A stretch of DNA of 45,339 bases, from positions 1 to 45,339 of the forward strand of contig QKMY01000063.1 in NCBI GenBank assembly GCA_003242895.1. Direction: 5' to 3'. The translations under genes and the position numbers were made by a program. Position 1 is the stretch's first letter; every line of letters starts with the position of its first letter. Source of the DNA: Candidatus Margulisiibacteriota bacterium. Its GTDB lineage: Bacteria > Margulisbacteria > Riflemargulisbacteria > GWF2-39-127. The notes below the pieces were generated by a model. That model was not told the DNA's origin, searched no databases, and was given only the letters and a program-made list of their open reading frames with translations. This document shows, piece by piece, positions 26,192 through 34,496 of the stretch.

Positions 26192-27109
26192 TTATTGTAC
26201 AATATTACCAGCTGTATAATTTACTTCACAACCATTACTCACTAGAGAATCAATAACAGCCTTATTGCTGGATTCTGGCCGCAAATCCATGTTATTCCAA
26301 CGAATATCCAAACTCTTTAAATTTGAAAGATTTTGAAGGGGGGTTATGTCACTAATTTTATTACTTACCAAAGATATGCGCTTCAGATTTGTTAAAAACT
26401 GTAAGGGAGCAAGTGAGCTAATATTATTTGCGTCCAATACTAATTCTTCTAAACTGGTAAGGTCTTGAAGTGGGCTGAGATTACTTATATAATTAAGATA
26501 AAGTGTCAGCTTTGTTAACTTACTGAGAGATTGAAGCGGAGTTATATCCATAATCTGATTAACCGGCAATGAAATAGTGGATACATTTTTACAATACTGT
26601 ATACCGCCTAATCTTACTACCTTTTTGTCATCGTTATATCCGGAGCTATAATTAACCTCTTTTATATCCCACAATTCTCCATCAAATATTGTTCCGCTAA
26701 GTTTCTTAATTTGCGCTCTGATAACGTTTTCTAGATTATTATCATCGACAGTAATTGCTAATGACCTGTACCCAAGAGAACTCTGGCTAAAATCCATGAC
26801 CCCAAAATCAAAATGGGATTTAATTTTATAATAATATTGTATTCCGGCATCAGGCCTATCTTCACACTGCGCAACATTTAAACTGGCGGCAATTTCAGTA
26901 TAATCTGCATTCTCTGAGGTCGATCTCCAGACAGAATAAGATCGGACACCTTTAATTGCATCCCAGTTGATTAGTACCTTATCTGGATATTTATAGCTTG
27001 AAGAAATATTAATCGAAGTCAGGCGTATATCGGTATCAACAGTTTCTTTTTGGGTTGTACCGCATCCGGATAATACTACCAAAAGAAATAAAAAAGCACG
27101 TTTTTTCAT
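26192..27109 (-). CDS. lipoprotein with fibronectin-like and leucine-rich repeat domains
   Basis: This 305-residue protein starts at the ATG at 27109, chosen because AGGAG lies 9 nt upstream inside a longer frame that opens at 27139. A type II signal peptide with lipobox LSGC predicts lipid anchoring. After that come a fibronectin type III-like unit (about 30-115, DKVLINWDAIKGVRSYSVWRS) and about five internalin-type 22-residue leucine-rich repeats (such as LTKLTLYLNYISNLSPLQDL and LKRISLVSNKISDITPLQNL). Such proteins often bind other proteins at the cell surface. No partner can be inferred. Confidence 0.8.
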   Translation of the reverse strand: MKKRAFLFLLVVLSGCGTTQKETVDTDIRLTSINISSSYKYPDKVLINWDAIKGVRSYSVWRSTSENADYTEIAASLNVAQCEDRPDAGIQYYYKIKSHFDFGVMDFSQSSLGYRSLAITVDDNNLENVIRAQIKKLSGTIFDGELWDIKEVNYSSGYNDDKKVVRLGGIQYCKNVSTISLPVNQIMDITPLQSLSKLTKLTLYLNYISNLSPLQDLTSLEELVLDANNISSLAPLQFLTNLKRISLVSNKISDITPLQNLSNLKSLDIRWNNMDLRPESSNKAVIDSLVSNGCEVNYTAGNIVQ

Positions 27110-27249
27110 TAGGTATTCTCCTAAGTGTTTCTCATTCACTAAAAGACTTTACTATAAATATATCAATAAAAGAAAAATAACACTACAGAAAAACAAAATG
27201 GTTCAGGAAATTAAGAGTGTAAATCAAGCATTCTGGCTTTTTAAGCTGG

Positions 27250-27334
27250 CGGAGAGATAGAGATTCGAACTCTAGATATCTTGCGATATACACGCGTTCC
27301 AGGCGTGCGCCTTAAACCACTCGGCCATCTCTCC
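27250..27334 (-). tRNA. serX: tRNA-Ser (GGA anticodon)
   Basis: This class II tRNA of 85 nt has acceptor stem GGAGAGA paired with TCTCTCC, and D-arm GGCCGAGTGGTTTAAGGC. The anticodon stem CACGC/GCGTG holds loop CTGGAAC (anticodon GGA, reading UCC/UCU). A long variable arm and T-arm GAGTTCGAATCTC complete it. CCA is not encoded. It stands alone between the LRR lipoprotein gene and the GAF protein gene. The symbol serX follows E. coli usage and is only a label. Confidence 0.97.
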
Positions 27335-27476
27335 GCAAAATCAATGTTTGCCTTGTCCTGGGACTGCAGATTCAAAAATGCCTTCCTGATAAGACGTTAT
27401 GGATTATATCACTACTAATAAGAAAGTTTCCACTAGTATGTTGAGATGACAATAGTATGCATCTCAAACTTACAGC

Positions 27477-28823
27477 CTAAGATTTCTGGCTCATGCCTTC
27501 AAGGTCTATCATATTCGTTCCGGTAACATATTCTTTACTTAGTATATTATCTGACTTTGCAGCTTTATTAAGCTGCTCAAGTGTATTCTGAATTTTGTAA
27601 ATATATTCTATAATGGTAGACGTTCGCTCAGTAATTTCACTACGTAATTCCGGATTATTAACTACTTTATTTTTCATAACCTGCGCTAAAAGCATAATCG
27701 CTGTGAGCGGGTTATTAATTTCATGATTAACGCTAACAGCGATCTCACCTAAAACAGCTAATTTTTCAGCCTTTACAAGCTTTCCCTGAGTTTCTTCAAG
27801 CTCAATAAGTGTTCGTTCTTTTTCTTTTAAGGCTTGTTGCAATTTTTGGTTCATCTTAATATTTTTTTCATATATATCTGCTTCGATTATAGTAAGAGCT
27901 GCTAAATCTGCAAACTTTTCAATAATATTAATCTCGTCTTCTTTAAAATTATGCTCTTTCTCAGTAAATACATTAAGGACACCGATAGCCTCTCTGTCAT
28001 TATCACCAATTAGGGGTATCGAGAGCATAGACAATAAACCTTCGGCAGCAGCTTTGCTCTTATTCGGATCTAAGTATTGTTCACTCACTGGTTGCTTCGT
28101 AAAAAAAGCTATGGAGCTTGTAGCCATCTTATCGGTATCTTTTTGTTTCTCCAGCTCAATAGAAGTAGAGTTGTTTATATAAGAGTTAAAATTCGCGGAT
28201 ACAGCTTTAACAACAAGTAACCCGTCTTCATAGAGCTTTATTGCGCACTTATCGATAAAAGCTAAATTATCGACGATTTTTACTATTTCATTAAGTCTTT
28301 CATTCAAGGTCATCTTAGCTGTAATATTCTTAATAATTTCTATTAATTTTTCACGCTGATCTATTTCTTCTTTTTTCCTTACGACTGCCAAAATAAGATT
28401 TGTAAATAACTCGGTATTTTTAGGATTAAACAGGTCATTGTCCTCTTTACTTTGAACTTTATATATCCTCTTTATCTGGTTATCCACCATTTTAGGAATT
28501 AAAAAGATTGACCCTTGATCTTTTCTTTTTAAATATTTACTTCCTTTTTCAATAAAAAAAGGTTCGCTGCTTCCGATAACGTTGAGTAAGGGTTGATTAT
28601 ATTCTTTATTAGGATCTATTTTGCTGCGATCGTGGTATTCAGAAACTTCCCTGACTCCCCATTCTTCCTGAAGCTTAATCCCCTCTTCAGTAATATCGTA
28701 TTCAACAATAGATTCTACATTGACCAGGCGCAGAACTTCCATTAACTGATTTAAGTCATTGGCATATAGAGCTCTTTTTAGAAGAAAATTTTCTGCTAAT
28801 AATTCTTCCTCTTTGCTTAACAA
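27477..28823 (-). CDS. GAF/HisKA protein lacking the kinase ATPase domain
   Basis: This 448-residue protein has an uncharacterised N-terminal segment (1-150), a GAF domain (about 170-318), a coiled coil (about 320-355), and a HisKA dimerisation domain. HisKA has the phospho-acceptor H367 in VNHEINNPLTAIMLLAQVM. It then ends after about 80 residues with no HATPase domain. The N, G1 and G2 boxes are absent, and only 140 bp separate it from the tRNA. The protein may be phosphorylated by another kinase or act as a scaffold. The start is TTG with an AGAGGG ribosome binding site. It follows mnmE on the same strand. Confidence 0.75.
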   Translation of the reverse strand: MLSKEEELLAENFLLKRALYANDLNQLMEVLRLVNVESIVEYDITEEGIKLQEEWGVREVSEYHDRSKIDPNKEYNQPLLNVIGSSEPFFIEKGSKYLKRKDQGSIFLIPKMVDNQIKRIYKVQSKEDNDLFNPKNTELFTNLILAVVRKKEEIDQREKLIEIIKNITAKMTLNERLNEIVKIVDNLAFIDKCAIKLYEDGLLVVKAVSANFNSYINNSTSIELEKQKDTDKMATSSIAFFTKQPVSEQYLDPNKSKAAAEGLLSMLSIPLIGDNDREAIGVLNVFTEKEHNFKEDEINIIEKFADLAALTIIEADIYEKNIKMNQKLQQALKEKERTLIELEETQGKLVKAEKLAVLGEIAVSVNHEINNPLTAIMLLAQVMKNKVVNNPELRSEITERTSTIIEYIYKIQNTLEQLNKAAKSDNILSKEYVTGTNMIDLEGMSQKS

Positions 28824-28896
28824 TAGACAACCCTCTTAATATTTATAACTCTTATCCTCAATTTTATGATAAATTAATTTTATAATCTTTACAACA

Positions 28897-30264
28897 TTAT
28901 TTACCAATACAGAAATGAACAAAAATATTGTCTATTATCTGATCGGATATATCATCCCCGGTAATTTCACCCAGCGCAAGCAATGCTTCTCTTATATCGA
29001 TGGACCACAAATCAATTGGCAATTTTTGCCGGGCAGTAATTCGCACTAACTCTAAAGCATTTTTAGCATGTATCAACTTTTCAATATGGCGAGAATTTGA
29101 TACGGAAATATCACTCTCATTATTTCGCAGATTATGGATGTTGATACTTTTGAGCAATATTTTTTTTAAGTTTTCTAGCCCTGTTTTTTCTACAAGACTG
29201 ATGATAACATCAGCTTTTCTCTCAATATTCAGTTTCCTATGATTTGATAATAAATCATATTTATTGCCTACAATAATACATTTTTTATTTTTTTCGATAA
29301 TTAATGCTAATATTTCCTTTTCGTCAGCTTGCATTTCTGTAGATAAATCTACCACACATAAAACAAGGTCAGCCATTTCAATAGTTTGACGAGAACGACG
29401 AATACCTTCTACCTCAACTTTGTTTGATATCTCGCGAATTCCTGCAGTGTCAATAATTTTAAACGGAACGCCGTCAATATTGCAAAATTCCTCAATTGTG
29501 TCTCTCGTTGTCCCTGGAATTTCAGAGACAATAGCCCTTTCAGTACCTAGAAGATAATTTAATAAGCTTGATTTACCTACATTTGGAAGGCCGACAATGG
29601 CTACGGAAATACCTTCTCGATAAATCTGTCCTTCGTCTGAATGTTTGAGTAAGTTTTCTACCTCTCCTAAAGAATTTTCAAGAATTGTTTCATATTTACT
29701 AAGAACTTCACTAGCCATATCCTCTGGGAAATCTATTGTTGCTTCAATCTCCGACAGAACATTAAGCAATTGCACCCTAAGTGCCTTAATTCGGAGAGAC
29801 AGCGTACCCTGCATCTGCCCAAGAGCAATCGCAGCACCAGCATCAGTTTTAGCAGATATTAAGTCCATTATAGCTTCTGCTTGAACGAGATCAATTTTTC
29901 CGTTAAGAAAAGCTCTTTTTGAAAATTCTCCAGGAGCGGCTAAACGGGCACCTTCATTCAATATCAATTCAATTATTGAATTGAGAACAACCCTGCCGCC
30001 ATGACAATTAATTTCGATAACATCTTCACCTGTGAATGACCTTGGCCCAGGCATATAACTAATGAGTACTTGGTCAATTGTTTTTTGTGAGAGAGGATTG
30101 GTTATATAACATAGATTTAAAGTATTTGGCTTTATTGCTGCTTTTTTTAGGAATGACAGCCGCTCAATAATATTAAAAGCATTTTTGCCAGATATTCTAA
30201 TTATACCTATAGCACCAACTCCAAAACCAGTCGCAATAGCTGTAATTGTATCCTGTATATACAT
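28897..30264 (-). CDS. mnmE: tRNA modification GTPase MnmE (TrmE)
   Basis: MnmE is a potassium-dependent GTPase that works with MnmG to modify U34 of tRNAs. The 455 residues comprise the N-terminal folate-binding domain (DTITAIATGFGVGAIGIIRISG), a helical domain, and a G domain inserted in it with G1 GLPNVGKSS, switch/G2 IPGTTRDTIEE, G3 DTAGIRE and G4 NKYD. The C-terminal FCIGK carries the essential cysteine. It is the terminal member of the rpmH operon and its usual partner mnmG is 22 kb away. Confidence 0.97.
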   Translation of the reverse strand: MYIQDTITAIATGFGVGAIGIIRISGKNAFNIIERLSFLKKAAIKPNTLNLCYITNPLSQKTIDQVLISYMPGPRSFTGEDVIEINCHGGRVVLNSIIELILNEGARLAAPGEFSKRAFLNGKIDLVQAEAIMDLISAKTDAGAAIALGQMQGTLSLRIKALRVQLLNVLSEIEATIDFPEDMASEVLSKYETILENSLGEVENLLKHSDEGQIYREGISVAIVGLPNVGKSSLLNYLLGTERAIVSEIPGTTRDTIEEFCNIDGVPFKIIDTAGIREISNKVEVEGIRRSRQTIEMADLVLCVVDLSTEMQADEKEILALIIEKNKKCIIVGNKYDLLSNHRKLNIERKADVIISLVEKTGLENLKKILLKSINIHNLRNNESDISVSNSRHIEKLIHAKNALELVRITARQKLPIDLWSIDIREALLALGEITGDDISDQIIDNIFVHFCIGK

Positions 30265-30283
30265 TTGTTGATAATACCCGGGG

Positions 30284-30901
30284 TTAATAATCCCTGTCAG
30301 AGTATACGCTATTTGTATTTTTATTCGGAGCTATAATAACTTGTCTGTTATCTTTCTCACCACGGCTAAAAGTTCGGATACGTCTGTTATTCTCCAATGT
30401 CAGGTGAATTATTCTACGGTCTGATGCAGACATTGGTCCCATAGGTACCTCTATATTTTCAATTAAAGCCATTTTTGCTGCTTTGTTTGCTTTGATCTCC
30501 AAATTATTAATTCGTTTTTCTCTATATTGATTTGAATCAAGAATCAGATTATATTTTTTTTCATGCCCCTTATTGAGAACATTTCTCATTAAAAGTTGAA
30601 GTGCATTTAACGTCGCGCCTTCTTTACCGATAATCCTTCCGGTATCTTCACTCTTGATTTCCATTTCTATTTCATCGTCTTTAAAATTAACAATTTTAAC
30701 AACAGAGACAAATCCCATTTCATCAAGTATTTCCTGTAATAAGTCTTTAATTTTCGCAATCTCTTCAGGATACCTTTCATTCTTATCTCTGTTATTTAGA
30801 TCTCTAACATTTTCCGGAATATCTTCTACGTCCGGTTCATACTTTACAGGAACCTCTCCCTCTGCCTTTTTACTAAAAATCCCAAAAAATCCTTTTGCCA
30901 T
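30284..30901 (-). CDS. jag: RNA-binding protein Jag/KhpB (KH and R3H)
   Basis: This 205-residue RNA-binding protein is encoded beside yidC, as in many bacteria. It has a KH-type domain (about residues 75-145) with the motif GRIIGKEGATLNALQLLM. An R3H domain (about 150-200) has RRIIHLTLENNRRIRTFSRGE. The first 50 residues are charged and do not match the Jag N-terminal domain, which appears absent. The family affects cell envelope and small-RNA functions in Gram-positive bacteria. Its role here is inferred only from family membership. Confidence 0.9.
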   Translation of the reverse strand: MAKGFFGIFSKKAEGEVPVKYEPDVEDIPENVRDLNNRDKNERYPEEIAKIKDLLQEILDEMGFVSVVKIVNFKDDEIEMEIKSEDTGRIIGKEGATLNALQLLMRNVLNKGHEKKYNLILDSNQYREKRINNLEIKANKAAKMALIENIEVPMGPMSASDRRIIHLTLENNRRIRTFSRGEKDNRQVIIAPNKNTNSVYSDRDY

Positions 30902-30931
30902 TTACACTTACTCCTTTCAAACATTCACTGT

Positions 30932-31582
30932 TTAAGCAATCTTTGTTTTTTCGTATTTTTTATTCATATATACTTGCTGGGCAATAGTTAGAATCTGTGA
31001 TAAATTCCAATAAATAAGTACTCCAGCGGGGAAATTCAAACTAATAATTACCATTAAGAACGGCATAAACATAAACATTTTTGCCTGTTGCGGATCAACC
31101 GTCATCGTCTTCTGTGATAACCAGGTACTAATACCTAAAAGCGCCGGTAAAATATAAAAATGATCCGGTTTTACTAAGTTACTGATCCAAAGAAATGTTG
31201 CATTTGCTGAAGATACAGCCAGCATATTTTGAAAAGCTGGGCTTGTAAGAGTATAAAATAAGGCTATTAAAAAAGGTAACTGAATCAACAATGGAAGACA
31301 CCCACTTAATGGATTCACTCCATTAGTTTTGTATAGTTTCATCATTTCAGCCTGCATTTTCTGGGGTTCGTCTTTAAACTTAGCTTGAATTTTCTTAAAC
31401 ATAGGTTGTAGTTCTGACATTTTTTTCATAGATATAAATTGCTTCTTATTAAGCGGATAAAATATTATTTTAACCACGAGAGTAAGAATCATTATTGCAA
31501 ACGCATAACTATGACTGACAGAGTAGAACAGTTTTAATAATGGTAGCATTAAATTTTCGATAAGAAATTGGATCGGATGCAT
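30932..31582 (-). CDS. yidC: membrane protein insertase YidC (short form)
   Basis: YidC inserts and folds inner-membrane proteins, with or without the Sec translocon. At 216 residues it contains the five-helix conserved core: YSVSHSYAFAIMILTLVVKIIFYPL starts it, the coiled-coil KKMSELQPMFKKIQAKFKDEP follows, and TNGVNPLSGCLPLLIQLPFLIALFYTL is the most conserved part. It lacks the large periplasmic P1 domain found in most Gram-negative YidC and the signal peptide plus lipobox of many Gram-positive ones. It sits between yidD and jag as expected. Confidence 0.93.
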   Translation of the reverse strand: MHPIQFLIENLMLPLLKLFYSVSHSYAFAIMILTLVVKIIFYPLNKKQFISMKKMSELQPMFKKIQAKFKDEPQKMQAEMMKLYKTNGVNPLSGCLPLLIQLPFLIALFYTLTSPAFQNMLAVSSANATFLWISNLVKPDHFYILPALLGISTWLSQKTMTVDPQQAKMFMFMPFLMVIISLNFPAGVLIYWNLSQILTIAQQVYMNKKYEKTKIA

Positions 31583-31594
31583 AATTAACCTCTA

Positions 31595-31816
31595 TTACAT
31601 AACAGGATCGATTCCACCCGGATGAAATGGGTGGCACTTGGATAATCGTTTTATTGTTAGATTAAACCCTTTTAATAATCCATATTTAAAAAAAGAATCT
31701 TTAGCATATTGTGAACAAGTTGGATAAAAACGGCATCGAGCAGGCCAGTAAGAAGAAATTAATTGATAACTACTGATCAGTTTTATAATGACTTTCGTTA
31801 AATAATTAACGTTCAT
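31595..31816 (-). CDS. yidD: membrane-protein insertion efficiency factor YidD
   Basis: This 73-residue protein matches the DUF37/YidD family: an amphipathic N terminus, the cysteine cluster PARCRFYPTCSQYA, and the closing CHPFHPGGIDPV motif. It associates with the inner membrane and assists YidC. The start overlaps the rnpA stop as ATGA, implying coupling, and its own stop is 12 bp before yidC. Confidence 0.96.
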   Translation of the reverse strand: MNVNYLTKVIIKLISSYQLISSYWPARCRFYPTCSQYAKDSFFKYGLLKGFNLTIKRLSKCHPFHPGGIDPVM

Positions 31817-32151
31817 CCCCCGATCCTCTCTAATTTTTTTAAAACCATATCCACTAACTCTGTTGATTTTTTCTTTAAAATGTCTTTTCTGGCAATTAAA
31901 ATAATATGTTTAACATTACGACTAACTAAAAAATCTTTTGTATTATTTACCATTACTCGAAGGATTCTTTTAGCTCTGTTTCTTTTGACTGCTATGCCGA
32001 CTTTTTTGCTGGCTATTATAAGATAGTCTATCAGATCAACCTGATCAGCTCTATAAAGATAGCAAACAAAAAAAGGTGAAACTATCTTTTCTCCTTTTTC
32101 GAATACAAGGTCAATTTCTTCTTTTTTGAGTAATTTTTTTATGTTAACTAT
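31813..32151 (-). CDS. rnpA: RNase P protein component with a non-canonical AUA start
   Basis: RnpA binds and supports the rnpB RNA in tRNA 5' maturation. The frame gives 112 residues, standard for RnpA: LLKKEEIDLVFEKG near the start, ASKKVGIAVKRNRAKR (the RNR signature, about 48-63), and HIILIARKD. No ATG, GTG or TTG exists in frame between the upstream stop codon TAA and residue 40. An AGGA sits 6 nt ahead of an ATA codon (32151-32149), which would place the conserved N terminus exactly where other RnpA proteins begin. I therefore infer AUA initiation; a base error or an AUA at codon 4 are alternatives. Between rpmH and yidD as usual; overlaps yidD by ATGA. Confidence 0.9.
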   Translation of the reverse strand: MVNIKKLLKKEEIDLVFEKGEKIVSPFFVCYLYRADQVDLIDYLIIASKKVGIAVKRNRAKRILRVMVNNTKDFLVSRNVKHIILIARKDILKKKSTELVDMVLKKLERIGG

Positions 32152-32187
32152 TTTAGTTCCTAATTACATTATGATTACAGTATATTA

Positions 32188-32322
32188 TTAGGCCGCTAAC
32201 TGATACCTACCCTTAGATCGTCGGCTTTTTATAATATTCTGTCCACCATTTGTTTTCATTCTTGCTCTGAAACCATGTACTCTTTTTCGTTTTCTTGATT
32301 TTTGCTTCATATTCATTTTCAT
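32188..32322 (-). CDS. rpmH: 50S ribosomal protein L34
   Basis: This 44-residue basic protein of the large ribosomal subunit contains the family core [15 protein letters not shown] and [11 protein letters not shown]. The length matches the family exactly. The N terminus reads MKMNMKQKS where most L34 have MKRTYQPS, an unusual replacement. AGGAGG precedes the ATG at about 10 nt. It is the first gene of the rpmH-rnpA-yidD-yidC-jag-mnmE unit and was easily missed because of its size. Confidence 0.96.
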   Translation of the reverse strand: MKMNMKQKSRKRKRVHGFRARMKTNGGQNIIKSRRSKGRYQLAA

Positions 32323-32352
32323 AATTTTCAATCCTCCTGAATGCTTCGTAAT

Positions 32353-32381
32353 ATATTAATTAAAAACTAGCATCTGGTCAA
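32353..32381 (-). promoter_or_regulatory. promoter of the rpmH operon
   Basis: On the minus strand there is a -35 TTGACC (32381-32376), a 17-bp spacer and a -10 TAATAT (32358-32353), placing the start about 25 bp before the rpmH ATG. It faces away from dnaA. Confidence 0.55.
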
Positions 32382-32852
32382 GTAAGTAAATACAAAAAGC
32401 TTTTTTCCCCTAAATTAATGGAAATTATCGAAGGTAAGAAATAATTGAAAATTTTTCAATATAAATATCCTTAATTAAAAGAATCAATGCTGTCAGCATA
32501 AACATTATTGCGTGGTCTCAAAAAAAAAGATCAAAAATTTATCATATATATGTAAAAAAATAATTGAAAAAACACTCCGATTCTGCTAAACTTAACCTTA
32601 CAGCTGTGAATAACTTTATTAGAAACCTGTGGAAAACATGTGGATAAACAACAATAAATTCAATATAACCAGCAAATACGCGGATTTCATTCACTTTGTT
32701 TTAACTTTATTCTTTAGACAATTTAATGAATTTTCATTGTAATTATCATTATTATTATAATTAAGGATTATTTCTGTTATCCACAAGCATTGTTAATAAC
32801 TGTAAAAAGCATTGTTGTGAAAAGCGTTAATTATTAAGGAGCCACTTTCATC
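32382..32852. other. oriC: replication origin region, left part (upstream of dnaA)
   Basis: This is an A/T-rich, gene-free gap of about 530 bp between divergent rpmH and dnaA. DnaA-box matches are TGTGAATAA (32605-32613, one mismatch), TGTGGAAAA (32628-32636, one mismatch), TGTGGATAA (32639-32647, exact reverse form) and TTATCCACA (32777-32785, exact). A weaker TGTGAAAAG sits at 32816-32824. The 32690-32770 stretch is almost pure A/T and could be the unwinding element. Gene strand bias also flips here. Confidence 0.75.
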
Positions 32853-34268
32853 TTGATTACTGATTATTCTATCGAAGACATTTGGCAGGAGCTCATTGCT
32901 TCTCTAAGAAAAAATCTTAGTACCCCCGGGTTTGAAACGTTCAAAACGACAGCTCAACCCATTTCCTTTAATGATGGAGTTTTAGTTATTGGCGTTCCAA
33001 ATGAGTTTACAAAAAACTGGCTAAAAGAGCGTGTTGAACTATTAATAAAAAGTACCATCAAAAATGCCTTCTTTATTAGTGTGATGGTAGATTTTCAGGT
33101 TTCTTCTGAAGCTAAGAAAAGTTTGGAAACCGTGTCGGTGGAAGAAGAGCGCCGTACCAATGAAACCAAAGCAAACTCCAGTTCAGAGTATCACAACCGA
33201 AACAACAATAATGCCAGCAATTCTCTTGCAATGAAAGTAAGTAGCTCCAACCTAAATAGTAAGTATACTTTTGAATCATTTGTTGTCGGGCAATCAAATC
33301 GATTTGCCCATGCTGCCACGATTGCAGTTTCGTCGGCTCCGGGAAAAGCCTATAACCCATTGTTCATTTATGGTGGGGTAGGTTTAGGAAAAACCCATCT
33401 TATGCATGCTATCGGCATGAAAGCCATGGAAAATAATCCAGATATAAATGTTCTCTATGTATCGTCAGAAACATTTACAAATGAATTAATCAACGCCATA
33501 AGGGATGATAAAACCGCTAAATTCCGGGAAAAATATCGGAATATAGACGTCCTCCTAATTGATGATATCCAATTTTTAGCTGGAAAAGAAAGAACACAAG
33601 AAGAGTTTTTCCATACGTTTAACTCTTTGCATGAATATAACAAACAAATTGTCATCTCCTCTGATCGCCCGCCCAAAGACATACCGACGCTAGAGGACCG
33701 GTTAAAATCCCGGTTTGATTGGGGTTTATCGACAGATATTCAGGCTCCGGAGCTTGAAACCAGGATAGCTATTCTAAAAAAGAAAGCCGAACTGGAAGGT
33801 TTAGAGATTCCAATTAATGTCCTTAATTTTATTGCGACCCAAATTCCTTCGAATATCCGTGAGCTGGAAGGCGCACTTATACGAATAATAGCTTATGCCT
33901 CGTTAATTAATAGTCAGATAAGTATTGAACTCGCAAGCGATGTCATTAAAGATATCATCATACCGAAACAGAACAAACCGGTAACAATCGATCTTATTAA
34001 GAAAACTGTAGCCTCGTATTTTAATATTACGGTAGATAATATGTGCTCAAAAACACGTACCAAGGATCTGGCTATGTATCGACAAATAGCGATGTACCTG
34101 GCACGAGACCTGACAAATACCTCACTGCCTAATATCGGCAAAAGCTTTGGAGGTCGGGACCACACTACCGTTATGTATGCGTGCGATAAAGTAAAAGAAA
34201 TGTTAGAAATTGATGAAGTAACAAAGAATTCTTTTAAAGATATTCTAACAAAATTAGGAAGAATCTAA
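32853..34268 (+). CDS. dnaA: chromosomal replication initiator DnaA
   Basis: DnaA is an AAA+ ATPase that binds DnaA boxes and opens the origin. The 471 residues fall into domain I (about 1-85, WQELIASLRKNLSTPGFETF), a variable Asn/Ser-rich linker (about 86-135) and the AAA+ domain with Walker A GGVGLGKT at 174-181. Walker B VLLIDDIQFL and the sensor region SSDRPPKDIPTLEDRLKSRF follow. Domain IV has the box-reading motif GRDHTTVMYA. The start is TTG with AAGGAG 11 nt upstream. DnaA boxes on both sides suggest autoregulation as well as origin function. Confidence 0.98.
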   Translation: MITDYSIEDIWQELIASLRKNLSTPGFETFKTTAQPISFNDGVLVIGVPNEFTKNWLKERVELLIKSTIKNAFFISVMVDFQVSSEAKKSLETVSVEEERRTNETKANSSSEYHNRNNNNASNSLAMKVSSSNLNSKYTFESFVVGQSNRFAHAATIAVSSAPGKAYNPLFIYGGVGLGKTHLMHAIGMKAMENNPDINVLYVSSETFTNELINAIRDDKTAKFREKYRNIDVLLIDDIQFLAGKERTQEEFFHTFNSLHEYNKQIVISSDRPPKDIPTLEDRLKSRFDWGLSTDIQAPELETRIAILKKKAELEGLEIPINVLNFIATQIPSNIRELEGALIRIIAYASLINSQISIELASDVIKDIIIPKQNKPVTIDLIKKTVASYFNITVDNMCSKTRTKDLAMYRQIAMYLARDLTNTSLPNIGKSFGGRDHTTVMYACDKVKEMLEIDEVTKNSFKDILTKLGRI

Positions 34269-34496
34269 GTTACTAACATTATCTAATAAGTCTTGTAGAT
34301 AACCTGGTGATATTTTGTTAATAATTTGTTATTATGAAAAGGATGTTGATTGTTATAGAGTTATTCCATAAGATATAAACAATGTCTTTATTAAACAAAC
34401 GTAGTAAACATATGAACCTTAGAAAGTTATCCACATATTAACCGACATTACTATAGACTACTAAAAAGTATAAATTAAACAAGAAGGAGATAAGAA
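34269..34496. promoter_or_regulatory. dnaA-dnaN intergenic region with a DnaA box (possible right part of oriC)
   Basis: This 228-bp A/T-rich gap holds an exact TTATCCACA at 34427-34435 and weaker look-alikes near 34300 and 34365. In some bacteria the unwinding element lies here. An A/T-rich segment with CTA/ACT triplets follows the exact box (34440-34480), but I cannot confirm DnaA-trios by eye. Confidence 0.5.
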
